NCBI GenBank assembly: GCA_012800855.1
Contig: JAAZIN010000163.1
Location: 1-33,030, forward strand
Source of the DNA: Bacillota bacterium
GTDB lineage: Bacteria > Bacillota > Dethiobacteria > DTU022
DNA length: 33,030 nt
Reading direction: 5' to 3'
Of the stretch, positions 23,609 through 31,187 are shown in pieces (the stretch's first letter is position 1; every line of letters starts with the position of its first letter). The notes beneath the pieces are model-generated. The model did not search any database. It saw nothing but the letters and a program-made list of their open reading frames with translations, and had not been told where the DNA came from. The translations under genes and the position numbers were made by a program.

Positions 23609-24882
23609 TTCTGCTTCACCTCTTCAGCGGCAACACGGCAGGTAAGGGCATCGCCGCCGCCCAGGCCGGCAAAAAGGGAGGCCTCCAGCTCGAGGTGGAT
23701 CATTTCGGGCGGGCGGACGATGCGCATCTTTTTGCGGTACAACACCTTCTCCCCGTGTCGTAATTCCACCGCGGCGCCGCGCATCTCCGTGGCGGTGCGC
23801 AGGTAGAGGTTGATGCGCTCTCCTGCAGCCAGCGGCAGACTTAGCTGCTGGGGCACCATGGCGGAAACATTTTCGCCCCGCTGCAGGAGGAGGCGGCCTC
23901 CCACGCGCCGGTAGCCCGCCGCATACAAGGCGGCGGAGCGGCCGGCGATGGCGGCGGCGCGGCTGACGTGATCCACGAGGTCGTAAACCTGCACCACGTT
24001 CCCCCCGGCAAAGATGCCGGGCACGCTCGTGGCCATGTCCTGGTCCACGCGTGGGCCCCGTGTAGCCTCGTCGATGATCACCCCGGCGGCGCGGGAAAGC
24101 TCGTTCTCCGGGATGAGGCCTACCGAGAGGATGAGGGTGTCGCAGGGAATGAAGCGCTCCCGTTCCAGGAGGGGCTGCCCCTGCTCATCCACCGGCGCCA
24201 CCGAAACCCCGGTGAGCCTCTTCTTGCCGTGAATGAAGGTGACGGTATGGGAGAGGTGCAGGGGGATGTTGAAATCGTGGAGGCACTGCACCACGTTGCG
24301 GGTCAGCCCGCCGGGGCGGGGGAGGATTTCGAAAACGCCGCAGACCTGGGCTCCCTCGAGGATGAGGCGGCGGGCCATGATCAGCCCGATGTCCCCGGAG
24401 CCGAGTATGACCGCCTTTTCGCCGGGCATGAGCCCCTCTATATTTATGAGCCGCTGCGCCGCGCCGGCGGTATAGATCCCCGCCGGGCGGTATCCCGGGA
24501 TCACCGCCTGGAAGCGGCTGCGCTCGCGGCAGCCCATGGCCAGGACCACCGCCCCGGGCTTCAAGCTGAAGGCTCCGCTGCGGTTAACCGCCTTCAGGCT
24601 GCCGTCGGAATGCAGGTTCAAGACCATGGTTCCGGTTAGCAACCGGATGCGGGAGCGGCGCTTTATCTCTTCCATGAACCGGTGCGCATATTCCGGCCCG
24701 GTGAGGCTTTCGCCGAAGATAAGGTTGCCAAAGCCGTCGTGCACGCACTGGTTGAGGATGCCTCCGGCTTCGTCATCACGCTCGATGAGAAGGACATCGT
24801 CAGCCCCGGCATCGGCGGCCGCCAGGGCCGCGGCCATGCCGGCGGGGCCGGCGCCGATTACAGCGACCTGGATGGGGCTCAT
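23605..24882 (-). CDS. FAD/NAD(P)-binding oxidoreductase, second subunit of glycerol-3-phosphate oxidation operon
   Basis: This is a two-dinucleotide-domain flavoprotein of the pyridine nucleotide-disulfide type: VAVIGAGPAGMAAALAAADAG at the N-terminus for FAD and VILGSGDIGLIMARRL in the middle for a second nucleotide. A third conserved segment, SVPGIFAGGNVVQVYDLVDHVSRAA, closes the FAD site. No redox-active Cys pair of the disulfide-reductase type is seen. Proteins of this type (related to HcnB and opine-oxidase subunits) pair with GlpA-like dehydrogenases. The ATGA overlaps at both ends show a tight three-gene operon. Its exact electron acceptor is unknown. Confidence 0.85.
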   Translation of the reverse strand: MSPIQVAVIGAGPAGMAAALAAADAGADDVLLIERDDEAGGILNQCVHDGFGNLIFGESLTGPEYAHRFMEEIKRRSRIRLLTGTMVLNLHSDGSLKAVNRSGAFSLKPGAVVLAMGCRERSRFQAVIPGYRPAGIYTAGAAQRLINIEGLMPGEKAVILGSGDIGLIMARRLILEGAQVCGVFEILPRPGGLTRNVVQCLHDFNIPLHLSHTVTFIHGKKRLTGVSVAPVDEQGQPLLERERFIPCDTLILSVGLIPENELSRAAGVIIDEATRGPRVDQDMATSVPGIFAGGNVVQVYDLVDHVSRAAAIAGRSAALYAAGYRRVGGRLLLQRGENVSAMVPQQLSLPLAAGERINLYLRTATEMRGAAVELRHGEKVLYRKKMRIVRPPEMIHLELEASLFAGLGGGDALTCRVAAEEVKQK

Positions 24883-26612
24883 GAGAGGAAAGCCTCCTTT
24901 CGGTGAGGGGATTCCTTGGTGCGGCGGCTGAACAGCTCCGAGCCGGGCCCGCTCTTGGTAAGCTTCTCCAGGGGGAGGCCCAGCTCGCGGGCGATGATGG
25001 GGGCCACCCGCGGCAGGCAGAAGCTTCCCTGGCAGCGGCCCATCCCGGCGCGGGTGCGCCGCTTCACTGCGTCCAGGGTGAGGGCGGGCAGGGGCCGGTG
25101 CAGGGCGTCGACGATCTCCCTTTCGGTGACGTGCTCGCAGCGGCAGACCACGTGGCCGTAACGGGGATCCTCCCGGATCAGCCGGTTTTGCTCCTGCAGG
25201 GAGAGACTGCTGAAGGGGGGATTCTCCCGGCGGCGGGGATTGAACTCCGCCTTTTCTTCCAGGGCCAGACCTTCCCCGGCCAGGATCTGCAGCACCAATT
25301 CGGCGATGGCCGGCGCCGCCGCCAGGCCCGGGGACTGGATCCCGGCCACGTGGATAAGCCCCTTGAGGTGCCTGGAGGGGGCGATATGAAAGTCCTCCGT
25401 GTAGGTGGCGGCCCTGACGCCGGCGAAGTAGGTAATGATGGCGCTGCGGGCATCGAAGCCGGGCATGAGTGGGCCGAACTTGGCGATGATCCGCTCCAGC
25501 CCCTCACGCGTAACGGAGGTGTCCTCGGGATCGCTCACCTCAAAGGCGCTGGGGCCCCATTCGGGGTTGCCGTCCACGGTGATCATGGTGCCGCCTCCCT
25601 TGGTGTGGGGATCGCGGATCATCTCCAGGATGCCGGTGGCCATCACGGCATGGCCGGCGGCCGATTCCCGGTCAAAGATGATCAACTCGCCCTTGCGGGG
25701 GTGGATGGTGAACTCGGGCGGCCCGGCCATCTCCGCGATCCGCCCGGCGTAAACACCGGCGGCGTTGATGCAGTAGCGGGTCAGGAAGCTGCCCCGGTTG
25801 GTGACGACCTTGTAGATGGAGCCATTTTGCTGCTCCAGGGCGGTTACTTCCGTGTTGAGGTAGAAGCGGGCCCCGTTGGCAATGGCATTTTCAGCGTAGG
25901 CGATGGTCAGCTTGTAGGGGCAGGTCATGGCTGTAGTGGGGGCCAGGACGGCTCCCTTTATGGCAGTGTTAAGCGCCGGCTCCAGGGAGGCCAGCTTTTC
26001 CGGTCCTATTAGCTCCACGGGGATGCCGCTCATCTCCCCCCTGGCCTTGAGCAGCTCCAGGAGGAAGAGCTCCTCCTCGTTAAAGACGACCACGGCGAGG
26101 TTGCAGCGATGAAAGGGAACATCCAGTTCGCGGCAGACCCCCTCGAAGAGCTCGTTGCCCCGCACATTCAGTGTACTCCTTAGGCTGCCCGGTTCCTGGA
26201 CCAGGCCTGAATGAACCATGCCGTTGTTGGCTTTGCTGGCGCCGCAGGCCACGTCGGATTCTTTTTCCAGGACCACGATGTCCAGCTTGAAGCGGGACAG
26301 CTCCCTGGCAATGGCCGCCCCCACGACCCCGGCGCCGATTATGACCACGTCGGCCTTGCCGATGACGGTGGGGTCTCCCGGGGGAGCTTCATAAGGCGGC
26401 GGCCCTCCCTCGGCGGCGGCAATTTCGTTGACCACCCCGCGCACGTCCCTGAGGCCGCCGGCGAGATGCCCGGCCAATACGACCTGCTCCCAGCGATCCA
26501 CGGTGCCGGAGAGGCGGATTTGGCCTTGCTCCTCAAAGATTTCAAGCTCATATTTATCCAGTCCATTCTCGGCAAAGAGCTCGCGCAGAAGCGTGACCAG
26601 ATCCTTGGACAT
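24879..26612 (-). CDS. glpA: GlpA-like FAD-dependent glycerol-3-phosphate dehydrogenase with BON-like N-terminus and [2Fe-2S] BFD domain
   Basis: Oxidises sn-glycerol 3-phosphate to dihydroxyacetone phosphate, by family. Residues 1-68 look like a BON domain (YELEIFEEQGQIRLSGTVDRW, then LAGGLRDVRGVVNEI), unusual in front of this enzyme. The FAD motif VVIIGAGVVGAAIAREL is at about 89-105, and LEKESDVACGASKANNGMVHSG is typical of DAO-fold dehydrogenases. The C-terminal BFD-like domain has cluster Cys 490, 492, 527 and 532 (CRC and GRCQGSFC). ATG 26612 is chosen with GGGTGG upstream; GTG 26630 is an alternative. A related 2-hydroxyacid oxidase activity is possible, but the operon partners favour glycerol phosphate. 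Confidence 0.85.
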   Translation of the reverse strand: MSKDLVTLLRELFAENGLDKYELEIFEEQGQIRLSGTVDRWEQVVLAGHLAGGLRDVRGVVNEIAAAEGGPPPYEAPPGDPTVIGKADVVIIGAGVVGAAIARELSRFKLDIVVLEKESDVACGASKANNGMVHSGLVQEPGSLRSTLNVRGNELFEGVCRELDVPFHRCNLAVVVFNEEELFLLELLKARGEMSGIPVELIGPEKLASLEPALNTAIKGAVLAPTTAMTCPYKLTIAYAENAIANGARFYLNTEVTALEQQNGSIYKVVTNRGSFLTRYCINAAGVYAGRIAEMAGPPEFTIHPRKGELIIFDRESAAGHAVMATGILEMIRDPHTKGGGTMITVDGNPEWGPSAFEVSDPEDTSVTREGLERIIAKFGPLMPGFDARSAIITYFAGVRAATYTEDFHIAPSRHLKGLIHVAGIQSPGLAAAPAIAELVLQILAGEGLALEEKAEFNPRRRENPPFSSLSLQEQNRLIREDPRYGHVVCRCEHVTEREIVDALHRPLPALTLDAVKRRTRAGMGRCQGSFCLPRVAPIIARELGLPLEKLTKSGPGSELFSRRTKESPHRKEAFLS

Positions 26613-26671
26613 GTCTTTTAAACCACCCACATAAATTGATGATGATGTGCATATTACATTCTCGATTTCAC

Positions 26672-26711
26672 GCGAATTCTCCTTTTAAAGAGAAAAATCG
26701 TGCCAATTCGC
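26672..26711. promoter_or_regulatory. Inverted repeats between the divergent glpA and fbp genes
   Basis: GCGAATT (26672-26678) and AATTCGC (26705-26711) are inverted repeats 33 bases apart centre to centre. Between them TTCTC (26677-26681) and GAGAA (26690-26694) form a second, nested symmetry around CTTTTAAA. The 258-base AT-rich gap must hold the promoters of both divergent transcripts. This could be an operator, though no known regulator motif is recognised. Confidence 0.35.
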
Positions 26712-26761
26712 CATAATTCCGGTCGAAAAATTTAATGTGCTATATTTATTAACATAAGATC

Positions 26762-26799
26762 TTCTAATAGGCTAGCAGATATAATATAATAAACTAGCA
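26762..26799 (+). promoter_or_regulatory. Possible fbp promoter bracketed by CTAGCA direct repeats
   Basis: Two overlapping TATAAT boxes occupy 26780-26790; the best -35 for the second is the poor TTCTAA (26762-26767). CTAGCA occurs at 26772-26777 and 26794-26799, exactly 22 bases apart, about two helical turns, one copy on each side of the -10 boxes. A regulator bound there would cover the promoter. The poor -35 box would fit an activator-dependent promoter. Confidence 0.4.
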
Positions 26800-26833
26800 T
26801 AATCAGGAGAAAGAGGTTGCGACTGGACTGAAT

Positions 26834-26862
26834 CTCCTGAAAACATCAACATCAGGGGGAGG
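26834..26862 (+). promoter_or_regulatory. Leader hairpin overlapping the fbp ribosome-binding site
   Basis: CTCCTGA (26834-26840) can pair with TCAGGGG (26852-26858), seven bp with one T-G pair and an 11-base loop. The 3' arm runs into the Shine-Dalgarno run GGGGGAGG (26855-26862), which is eight bases from the fbp ATG. It would partly hide the site. Confidence 0.4.
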
Positions 26863-26870
26863 CATTTTTT

Positions 26871-27965
26871 ATGAAAATCACGCTAAGTGTCATTAAGGCC
26901 GACATTGGCAGCATTGGAGGACACCTCAGGCCGAGCAGAACCCTGCTGGAAGCGGTCAGGGAGCACGTGGAGCGCGAAAAGGGCAGCCTGGTTATCGACT
27001 ACCGCGTCAGCAGCACCGGCGATGACATCGCCATCCTGCTCTCCCACCGCCAGGGCACCGGCAGCAGCGACATACATAAGCTGGCCTGGGATGCTTTTAT
27101 GGCCGGCACGGCCAGGGCCAGGGAAGAAGGGCTCTACGGCGCCGGGCAGGATTTGCTCAAGGAGTCCTTTTCGGGCAATATTAAGGGGCTGGGGCCGGCC
27201 GTGGCGGAGATGGAATTTGAGGAGCGGGAGAACGAGCCCTTTATCTGCTTCTGCGCGGATAAGACCAACCCGGGCGCCTTCAACCTGCCACTTTACCTAG
27301 GCTTTGCCGATCCCATGCACTGTTCCGGCCTGATCCTCTCGCCCAAGATGAGCAAGGGCTTTATCTTTGTGATTATGGATGTGGCCAATACGGAAAAGGA
27401 CCGCTATATCGAGCTCAACGCCCCCGAAGAGCTCTACGATATCGCCGCCCTGCTCCGTGACAACGAGCGTTTTGTCATATCCAAGATCTACTCACGGGAA
27501 AATGGCGAGCAGGCGGTGGCCGCCAGCACCACGCGCCTGCACAACATCGCCGGCAAATACACGGGCAAGGACGATCCCGTGATGCTGGTGCGGGTGCAGG
27601 GTTCCTTCCCCGCCGCCGGCGAGGTGCTCTCTCCCTACAGCATCGGCCACTACGTGGCCGGGTTTATGCGCGGCAGCCACAACGGACCCCTGATGCCGGT
27701 TAAGGCAGGTTCCGGCACCTCTTTCTTCGACGGGCCGCCCATCGTCACCGCGGTGGCCTACTGCGTCCACAACGGCAGGTTATCCGAGGGCGTGGACTGT
27801 TTCGACCATCCCTACTGGGACTATGTGCGGCGGAAGGTGGCGCGCAAGGCCACGGAGCTGCGCCAGCAGGGCTTCTCGGGCGCGGCCATGCTGCCCTATA
27901 CCGAGCTGGAATACGGCGGCATCGTGGAAAAAATGCGGCGGCTGGAAAGCAGGTTCAGAGACTAG
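26871..27965 (+). CDS. fbp: Fructose-1,6-bisphosphate aldolase/phosphatase (archaeal-type bifunctional)
   Basis: One enzyme both condenses dihydroxyacetone phosphate with glyceraldehyde 3-phosphate and removes the 1-phosphate, giving fructose 6-phosphate irreversibly. It is the gluconeogenic enzyme of most archaea and of some anaerobic thermophilic bacteria. The whole length is collinear with that family: ITLSVIKADIGSIGGH, GDDIAILLSH, KLAWDAFM, GLYGAGQDLLKESFSGNIKGLGP, ADKTNPGAFNLPLY, then NIAGKYTGKDDPVM with the Schiff-base Lys region, FMRGSHNGPLMPV, FDGPP, and the C-terminal ELEYGG. The 364 residues are normal. It is divergent from the glp operon and followed by a strong terminator, so it is monocistronic. 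Confidence 0.96.
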   Translation: MKITLSVIKADIGSIGGHLRPSRTLLEAVREHVEREKGSLVIDYRVSSTGDDIAILLSHRQGTGSSDIHKLAWDAFMAGTARAREEGLYGAGQDLLKESFSGNIKGLGPAVAEMEFEERENEPFICFCADKTNPGAFNLPLYLGFADPMHCSGLILSPKMSKGFIFVIMDVANTEKDRYIELNAPEELYDIAALLRDNERFVISKIYSRENGEQAVAASTTRLHNIAGKYTGKDDPVMLVRVQGSFPAAGEVLSPYSIGHYVAGFMRGSHNGPLMPVKAGSGTSFFDGPPIVTAVAYCVHNGRLSEGVDCFDHPYWDYVRRKVARKATELRQQGFSGAAMLPYTELEYGGIVEKMRRLESRFRD

Positions 27966-27985
27966 CGCAGGCTGCTTAAGTCGCC

Positions 27986-28013
27986 AAACCGCCCTGCGGG
28001 GCGGTTTTTTTTT
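27986..28013 (+). terminator. Strong intrinsic terminator of fbp
   Basis: AAACCGCCC (27986-27994) pairs with GGGCGGTTT (27999-28007) around TGCG, and the T-run continues to 28013. An outer GTCGC/GCGAC pair (27980-27984 and 28014-28018) would extend the structure. Confidence 0.93.
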
Positions 28014-28106
28014 GCGACAAATTTTGGCCGCGCGGACGTCGAATGTAAACGAAATTTAATTTTTCTTGGAGCAGGGTATGGGCGCAAAAAAGCCAATTAA
28101 CATAAA

Positions 28107-28147
28107 GGAGTGCTCCGGCGACTGCCTTCGGCCTTCGAGGCACGCTC
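28107..28147 (+). promoter_or_regulatory. Hairpin-rich leader of the DUF4015 lipoprotein gene
   Basis: In the 222-base gap after fbp, GAGTGC (28108-28113) faces GCACGCTC, and inside it TGCCT (28123-28127) pairs with AGGCA (28138-28142). Together they make a branched hairpin about 40 bases before the ribosome-binding site. No known riboswitch consensus was found. No clear sigma-A promoter was found either. Confidence 0.3.
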
Positions 28148-28187
28148 CGTCCAGCCAGAAAATGTATCTGCAGGGTCAAGGGAGGTA

Positions 28188-29939
28188 ATGTCACTGAAAG
28201 TGCTGTCCAAACTCCATCGTCCATTCTTAATTCTACTCTTGCTTGCTTTCATCATCGCCGCCCTGCCGGGATGCCTCTGGGTCGGCTCGGAGGGCGAGCC
28301 GCCGGACAATCCCGGGGAGCCCGGGGAGGAGGAGCCCGACCCCGATGAGGAGGCCAGGAAGTGGGAGGAGTGGCGCCAGCGCAACGAGGAGCTCAAGGAG
28401 AAGCTGGGCCCCTACTACGTGCCGCTGCCGCCGCCGGATCATCCCGAAAACCCGCGGGTCAAGGTGCGGGCCATCTATTTAACCGGCCATTCCATAGGCT
28501 ACAAGGACAGGTATGAGCGCATGCTCAAGCTCATCGATGAAACCGAGCTCAACGCCGTGGTCATAGATATCAAGGATGACAAGGGCAAGATGTCCTACCA
28601 CAGCGAGATCGAAATGGTCAACCAGCTTGACGCCTACTACCATCCCGTTCCCATCGCCGATATCAAGGCCACTTTAAAAGAGCTCAAGGAGCGGGGCATC
28701 TACACCATCGCCCGGATTGTGGTGTTCAGGGACAGCGAGACTCTCCCGGAAAAGAAGCCGGAGTGGTGCATCCCCCTGAAAGGCGGCGGCCTCTACCGGG
28801 ACCGGGGCTTTGCCTACGGCAATCCCTTTAACGAAGAGCTGTGGGATTACAACATCGCCATTGCCAAGGAGGCCGCCCTTCTCGGCTTCAACGAAATCCA
28901 GTTCGACTATATCCGTTTTCCCGACAAGGCCGCCTACGTGGAACAGGTCGCCTATTTCCCCGGCCGCAACGGGCGGACCAAGGCGGAGGCCATCCGCGGC
29001 TTCATGGAGAAAGCCCGCGCCGAACTGGCCCCGTACAATGTTTACGTGGCCTATGACGTTTTCGGGGTCATTGCCAGCTCTTGGGGCGATGCCGACGACA
29101 TCGGCCAGTGCTGGGAAGATTTTGCCGCCGACAGCGACTATATCTGCCCCATGATCTACCCGAGCCACTACTACCCGGTACGGCAGGGAGGCACGGTTAT
29201 CCCCTACTGGTTTGGCCTGCGCTTCCCCGACACCAACCCCGCCGTCACCGTTACCGGGGCCCTGAGCGACGCGCTCAAGCGAAATGCGCCGATAGACAAC
29301 CCGGCTATCATCCGCCCCTGGCTGCAGGCTTTTACCGCCAAGTGGCTGGGCGCCTCCTACGGCAGCGGCAGCTACATCACCTACGGTCCCAAGCAGATCC
29401 GGGAGCAGATCGATGCCGCCATGGCCCTGGGCATCGACGAGTATATGCTCTGGGATGCAAACAACGAAAACTATCCCCGGGAGGCCTTCTTCACAGAAGA
29501 GGAAGCCAATGCTCGCTACGAGCGCGCCCGCCAGTCGCGGGAGGAGAAAGGGCTTGACTGCCTGGGCCGCACGCCGCGCCAGGCGGTGGAGGCATACCTC
29601 GAGGCGATGCGCAGCAAGAAGTGGCGCGAAGCCTACGCCCTCCAGTCGGGCAAGTTTAAACCGGACGGTAATGCCTACCGCGACTGGCTCAACAGCGCCC
29701 CCGGCAAGGTGGCGGAGTGGCAGATTGCTGCCGTGAACGAGGGCGAAGGAAGGGTGGAGATCAATCTCTCTCTCACGCTGGCCCTGGGCGGCGAGGAGAT
29801 CAGCCTGCCCGGCGAAAAGTGGAGCGTGCTCCAGGAAAACGGCATCTGGCGGGTTAAGCCTTCGGCAAGGTTCCTGGAGATCATCTCCGGCGTGAAAGGG
29901 CCGTCGCCGAATCAGGAGCGTGAACAGGTGGAAGGATAA
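28188..29939 (+). CDS. Lipoprotein with DUF4015 (putative glycosidase) domain
   Basis: A signal peptide with a hydrophobic core (LILLLLAFIIAALPG) ends in a lipobox Cys (LPGC), so the protein is probably anchored to the outer face of the membrane. A charged Pro/Glu linker follows (about residues 35-75). The DUF4015 TIM-barrel-like domain (about 85-430) begins VRAIYLTGHSIG and contains LNAVVIDIKDD, RIVVFRD, NEIQFDYIRFP, YDVFGVIASSWGDADDIGQ and ICPMIYPSHY, with several conserved acids. The C-terminal 110 residues resemble a small NTF2/lumazine-binding-like domain. Substrate unknown. ATG 28188 lies only one base after GGAGGT; CTG 28194 would be ideally spaced. Confidence 0.82.
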   Translation: MSLKVLSKLHRPFLILLLLAFIIAALPGCLWVGSEGEPPDNPGEPGEEEPDPDEEARKWEEWRQRNEELKEKLGPYYVPLPPPDHPENPRVKVRAIYLTGHSIGYKDRYERMLKLIDETELNAVVIDIKDDKGKMSYHSEIEMVNQLDAYYHPVPIADIKATLKELKERGIYTIARIVVFRDSETLPEKKPEWCIPLKGGGLYRDRGFAYGNPFNEELWDYNIAIAKEAALLGFNEIQFDYIRFPDKAAYVEQVAYFPGRNGRTKAEAIRGFMEKARAELAPYNVYVAYDVFGVIASSWGDADDIGQCWEDFAADSDYICPMIYPSHYYPVRQGGTVIPYWFGLRFPDTNPAVTVTGALSDALKRNAPIDNPAIIRPWLQAFTAKWLGASYGSGSYITYGPKQIREQIDAAMALGIDEYMLWDANNENYPREAFFTEEEANARYERARQSREEKGLDCLGRTPRQAVEAYLEAMRSKKWREAYALQSGKFKPDGNAYRDWLNSAPGKVAEWQIAAVNEGEGRVEINLSLTLALGGEEISLPGEKWSVLQENGIWRVKPSARFLEIISGVKGPSPNQEREQVEG

Positions 29940-29968
29940 CCGCCTGCAACTGCCAGGCAGGACAGAGA

Positions 29969-30000
29969 GGGCGGGCCGCAGATAGGGCCCGTCCTTTGTT
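29969..30000 (+). terminator. Intrinsic terminator of the DUF4015 gene
   Basis: GGGCGGGCC (29969-29977) pairs with GGCCCGTCC (29986-29994), nine bp with one G-T pair around an eight-base loop, followed by TTTGTT. Confidence 0.75.
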
Positions 30001-30014
30001 ACATGGATAAAAGC

Positions 30015-30043
30015 GGGACAACGGGAACGTACCTTCTTGTCCC
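30015..30043. promoter_or_regulatory. Inverted repeat GGGACAA/TTGTCCC upstream of tepA
   Basis: GGGACAA (30015-30021) and TTGTCCC (30037-30043) are perfect inverted repeats around 15 bases in the 168-base gap before tepA. There is no following T-run, so it is not a terminator. It may be an operator; the tepA promoter itself is not clear. Confidence 0.35.
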
Positions 30044-30107
30044 ACCTTGGTATAAGCGGCGGCGCCCTGCTGTAAACTAAAATGCTGATGACCGGGGAGG
30101 CGATGAC

Positions 30108-30854
30108 TTGATTCTCTTCAACCGCCGCGGGCGCCGGCCGCCGCGCCATACAAGGCGGCCGGAGGCGGCGCCGCTCCCGCCGCAGGCGCCCGTCCTGGAA
30201 AATATACAGCAGCTGGGCCAGGTGCAGGCCCCCCAGATGGCAAGCAACATTTACGCCCTGCCCATTATCGGCCAGATCGAGGGGCACCTGACCCTGCCGC
30301 CTCAGAACAAGACCACCAAGTACGAGCATGTCATTCCCCAGCTGGTGGCGGTGGAGCAGAATCCCAAAATAGAAGGGCTGCTGGTGATCCTCAATACCGT
30401 GGGGGGCGACGTGGAGGCGGGGCTGGCCATCGCCGAGATGATCCACACCCTCTCCAAGCCCACCGTGACCCTTGTCCTCGGCGGGGGGCACAGCATCGGG
30501 GTCACCCTGGCGGTGGCCGGCGACTACTCCTTCATCTCGGAGACGGCAACGATGACCATACATCCCATCCGCCTGGCCGGCCTGCTCGTGGGCGTGCCGC
30601 AGACCTACGAGTACCTCGATAAAATGCAGGACCGGGTGATCCAGTTCATTACCAGGCATTCCCATATCAGCGAGGCCAAGTTCCGGGAATTGATGTTCTG
30701 CACCGGGCAGCTGGCCCGCGACATCGGCACCGTCCTGGTGGGAAAGGATGCCGTTGAAGTGGGGCTCATCGATGAAGTAGGCGGGCTGGGACGGGCCATT
30801 GCCGTGTTAAACGAGCTCATCGAAAAGCGGCGCCGGGGGGAGAAAAGCCCGTGA
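30108..30854 (+). CDS. tepA: ClpP-fold protein TepA
   Basis: TepA is a ClpP/SppA-fold protein, described in Bacillus as helping preprotein translocation. The N-terminal 40 residues are Arg/Pro-rich. The ClpP-like fold then shows [17 protein letters not shown], a Ser-containing [18 protein letters not shown] turn corresponding to the nucleophile region, and [11 protein letters not shown] with the His. TTG 30108 is seven bases after GGGGAGG. The 248 residues match relatives. It is followed by ylzJ, as in Bacillus (rnjB-tepA-ylzJ-spoIIIE), but is separated from rnj here by about 6.9 kb. Whether it has protease activity is not shown. Confidence 0.92.
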   Translation: MILFNRRGRRPPRHTRRPEAAPLPPQAPVLENIQQLGQVQAPQMASNIYALPIIGQIEGHLTLPPQNKTTKYEHVIPQLVAVEQNPKIEGLLVILNTVGGDVEAGLAIAEMIHTLSKPTVTLVLGGGHSIGVTLAVAGDYSFISETATMTIHPIRLAGLLVGVPQTYEYLDKMQDRVIQFITRHSHISEAKFRELMFCTGQLARDIGTVLVGKDAVEVGLIDEVGGLGRAIAVLNELIEKRRRGEKSP

Positions 30855-31090
30855 TCCACTACGCCGCCCTGCCGCTGGAACTTGTCTTCGAAGGATGCGA
30901 GAGCTATGCCCCCCGCTACCTGCGACTTCCCTTTGCCCGCGGCTGGATTGTCGTAGAAGAGCTTTCTCCGGGAGCCTTCCGCATTGCCCAGCTCATGAGC
31001 AGCGATCTCCAGGACTACCTCGATCCCCGCTTCCAGCCGGGGCGGGTCATCAATCTCGTGGATGAGGCATTCAGGGCCGAAGTCCAGTGA
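30851..31090 (+). CDS. ylzJ: YlzJ-like protein
   Basis: A small protein of unknown function found after tepA in spore-forming Firmicutes. The start [15 protein letters not shown] is the family hallmark, followed by RGWIVVEEL and [17 protein letters not shown]. It has 79 residues and no membrane segment. It starts with GTG overlapping the tepA stop (GTGA), indicating coupled translation. Confidence 0.88.
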   Translation: MIHYAALPLELVFEGCESYAPRYLRLPFARGWIVVEELSPGAFRIAQLMSSDLQDYLDPRFQPGRVINLVDEAFRAEVQ

Positions 31091-31187
31091 GCGGCAGCTC
31101 TCCGGGCGCAGCCCGGCCAGGCATAATTCGGCGTAGCCGGCGTAAAGATGAGAGAACGGGCAACGCGCGGCGAGGGAGGAAGGGCTG

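Noticed and set aside
24903-26012. 369-codon plus-strand open frame opposite glpA
   Set aside because: It lies wholly antisense to the BFD and FAD domains of GlpA, which are clearly real; the product has no domain signature.
26690-26716. Possible sigma-54 promoter for glpA (TTGGCAC on the minus strand)
   Set aside because: The -24 element matches, but the -12 position reads TTCT instead of TTGC, losing the essential GC, and no enhancer-binding gene is nearby.
28060-28187. Cyclic di-GMP or other known riboswitch before the DUF4015 gene
   Set aside because: A GCAAAAAAGCC stretch recalls part of the GEMM consensus, but the paired arms and tetraloop-receptor parts of that class are not found.
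28674-30665. 663-codon open frame on the minus strand
   Set aside because: It is the antisense of the DUF4015 gene and tepA, spans a terminator, and its translation has no recognisable family; long antisense frames are expected in this GC-rich DNA.
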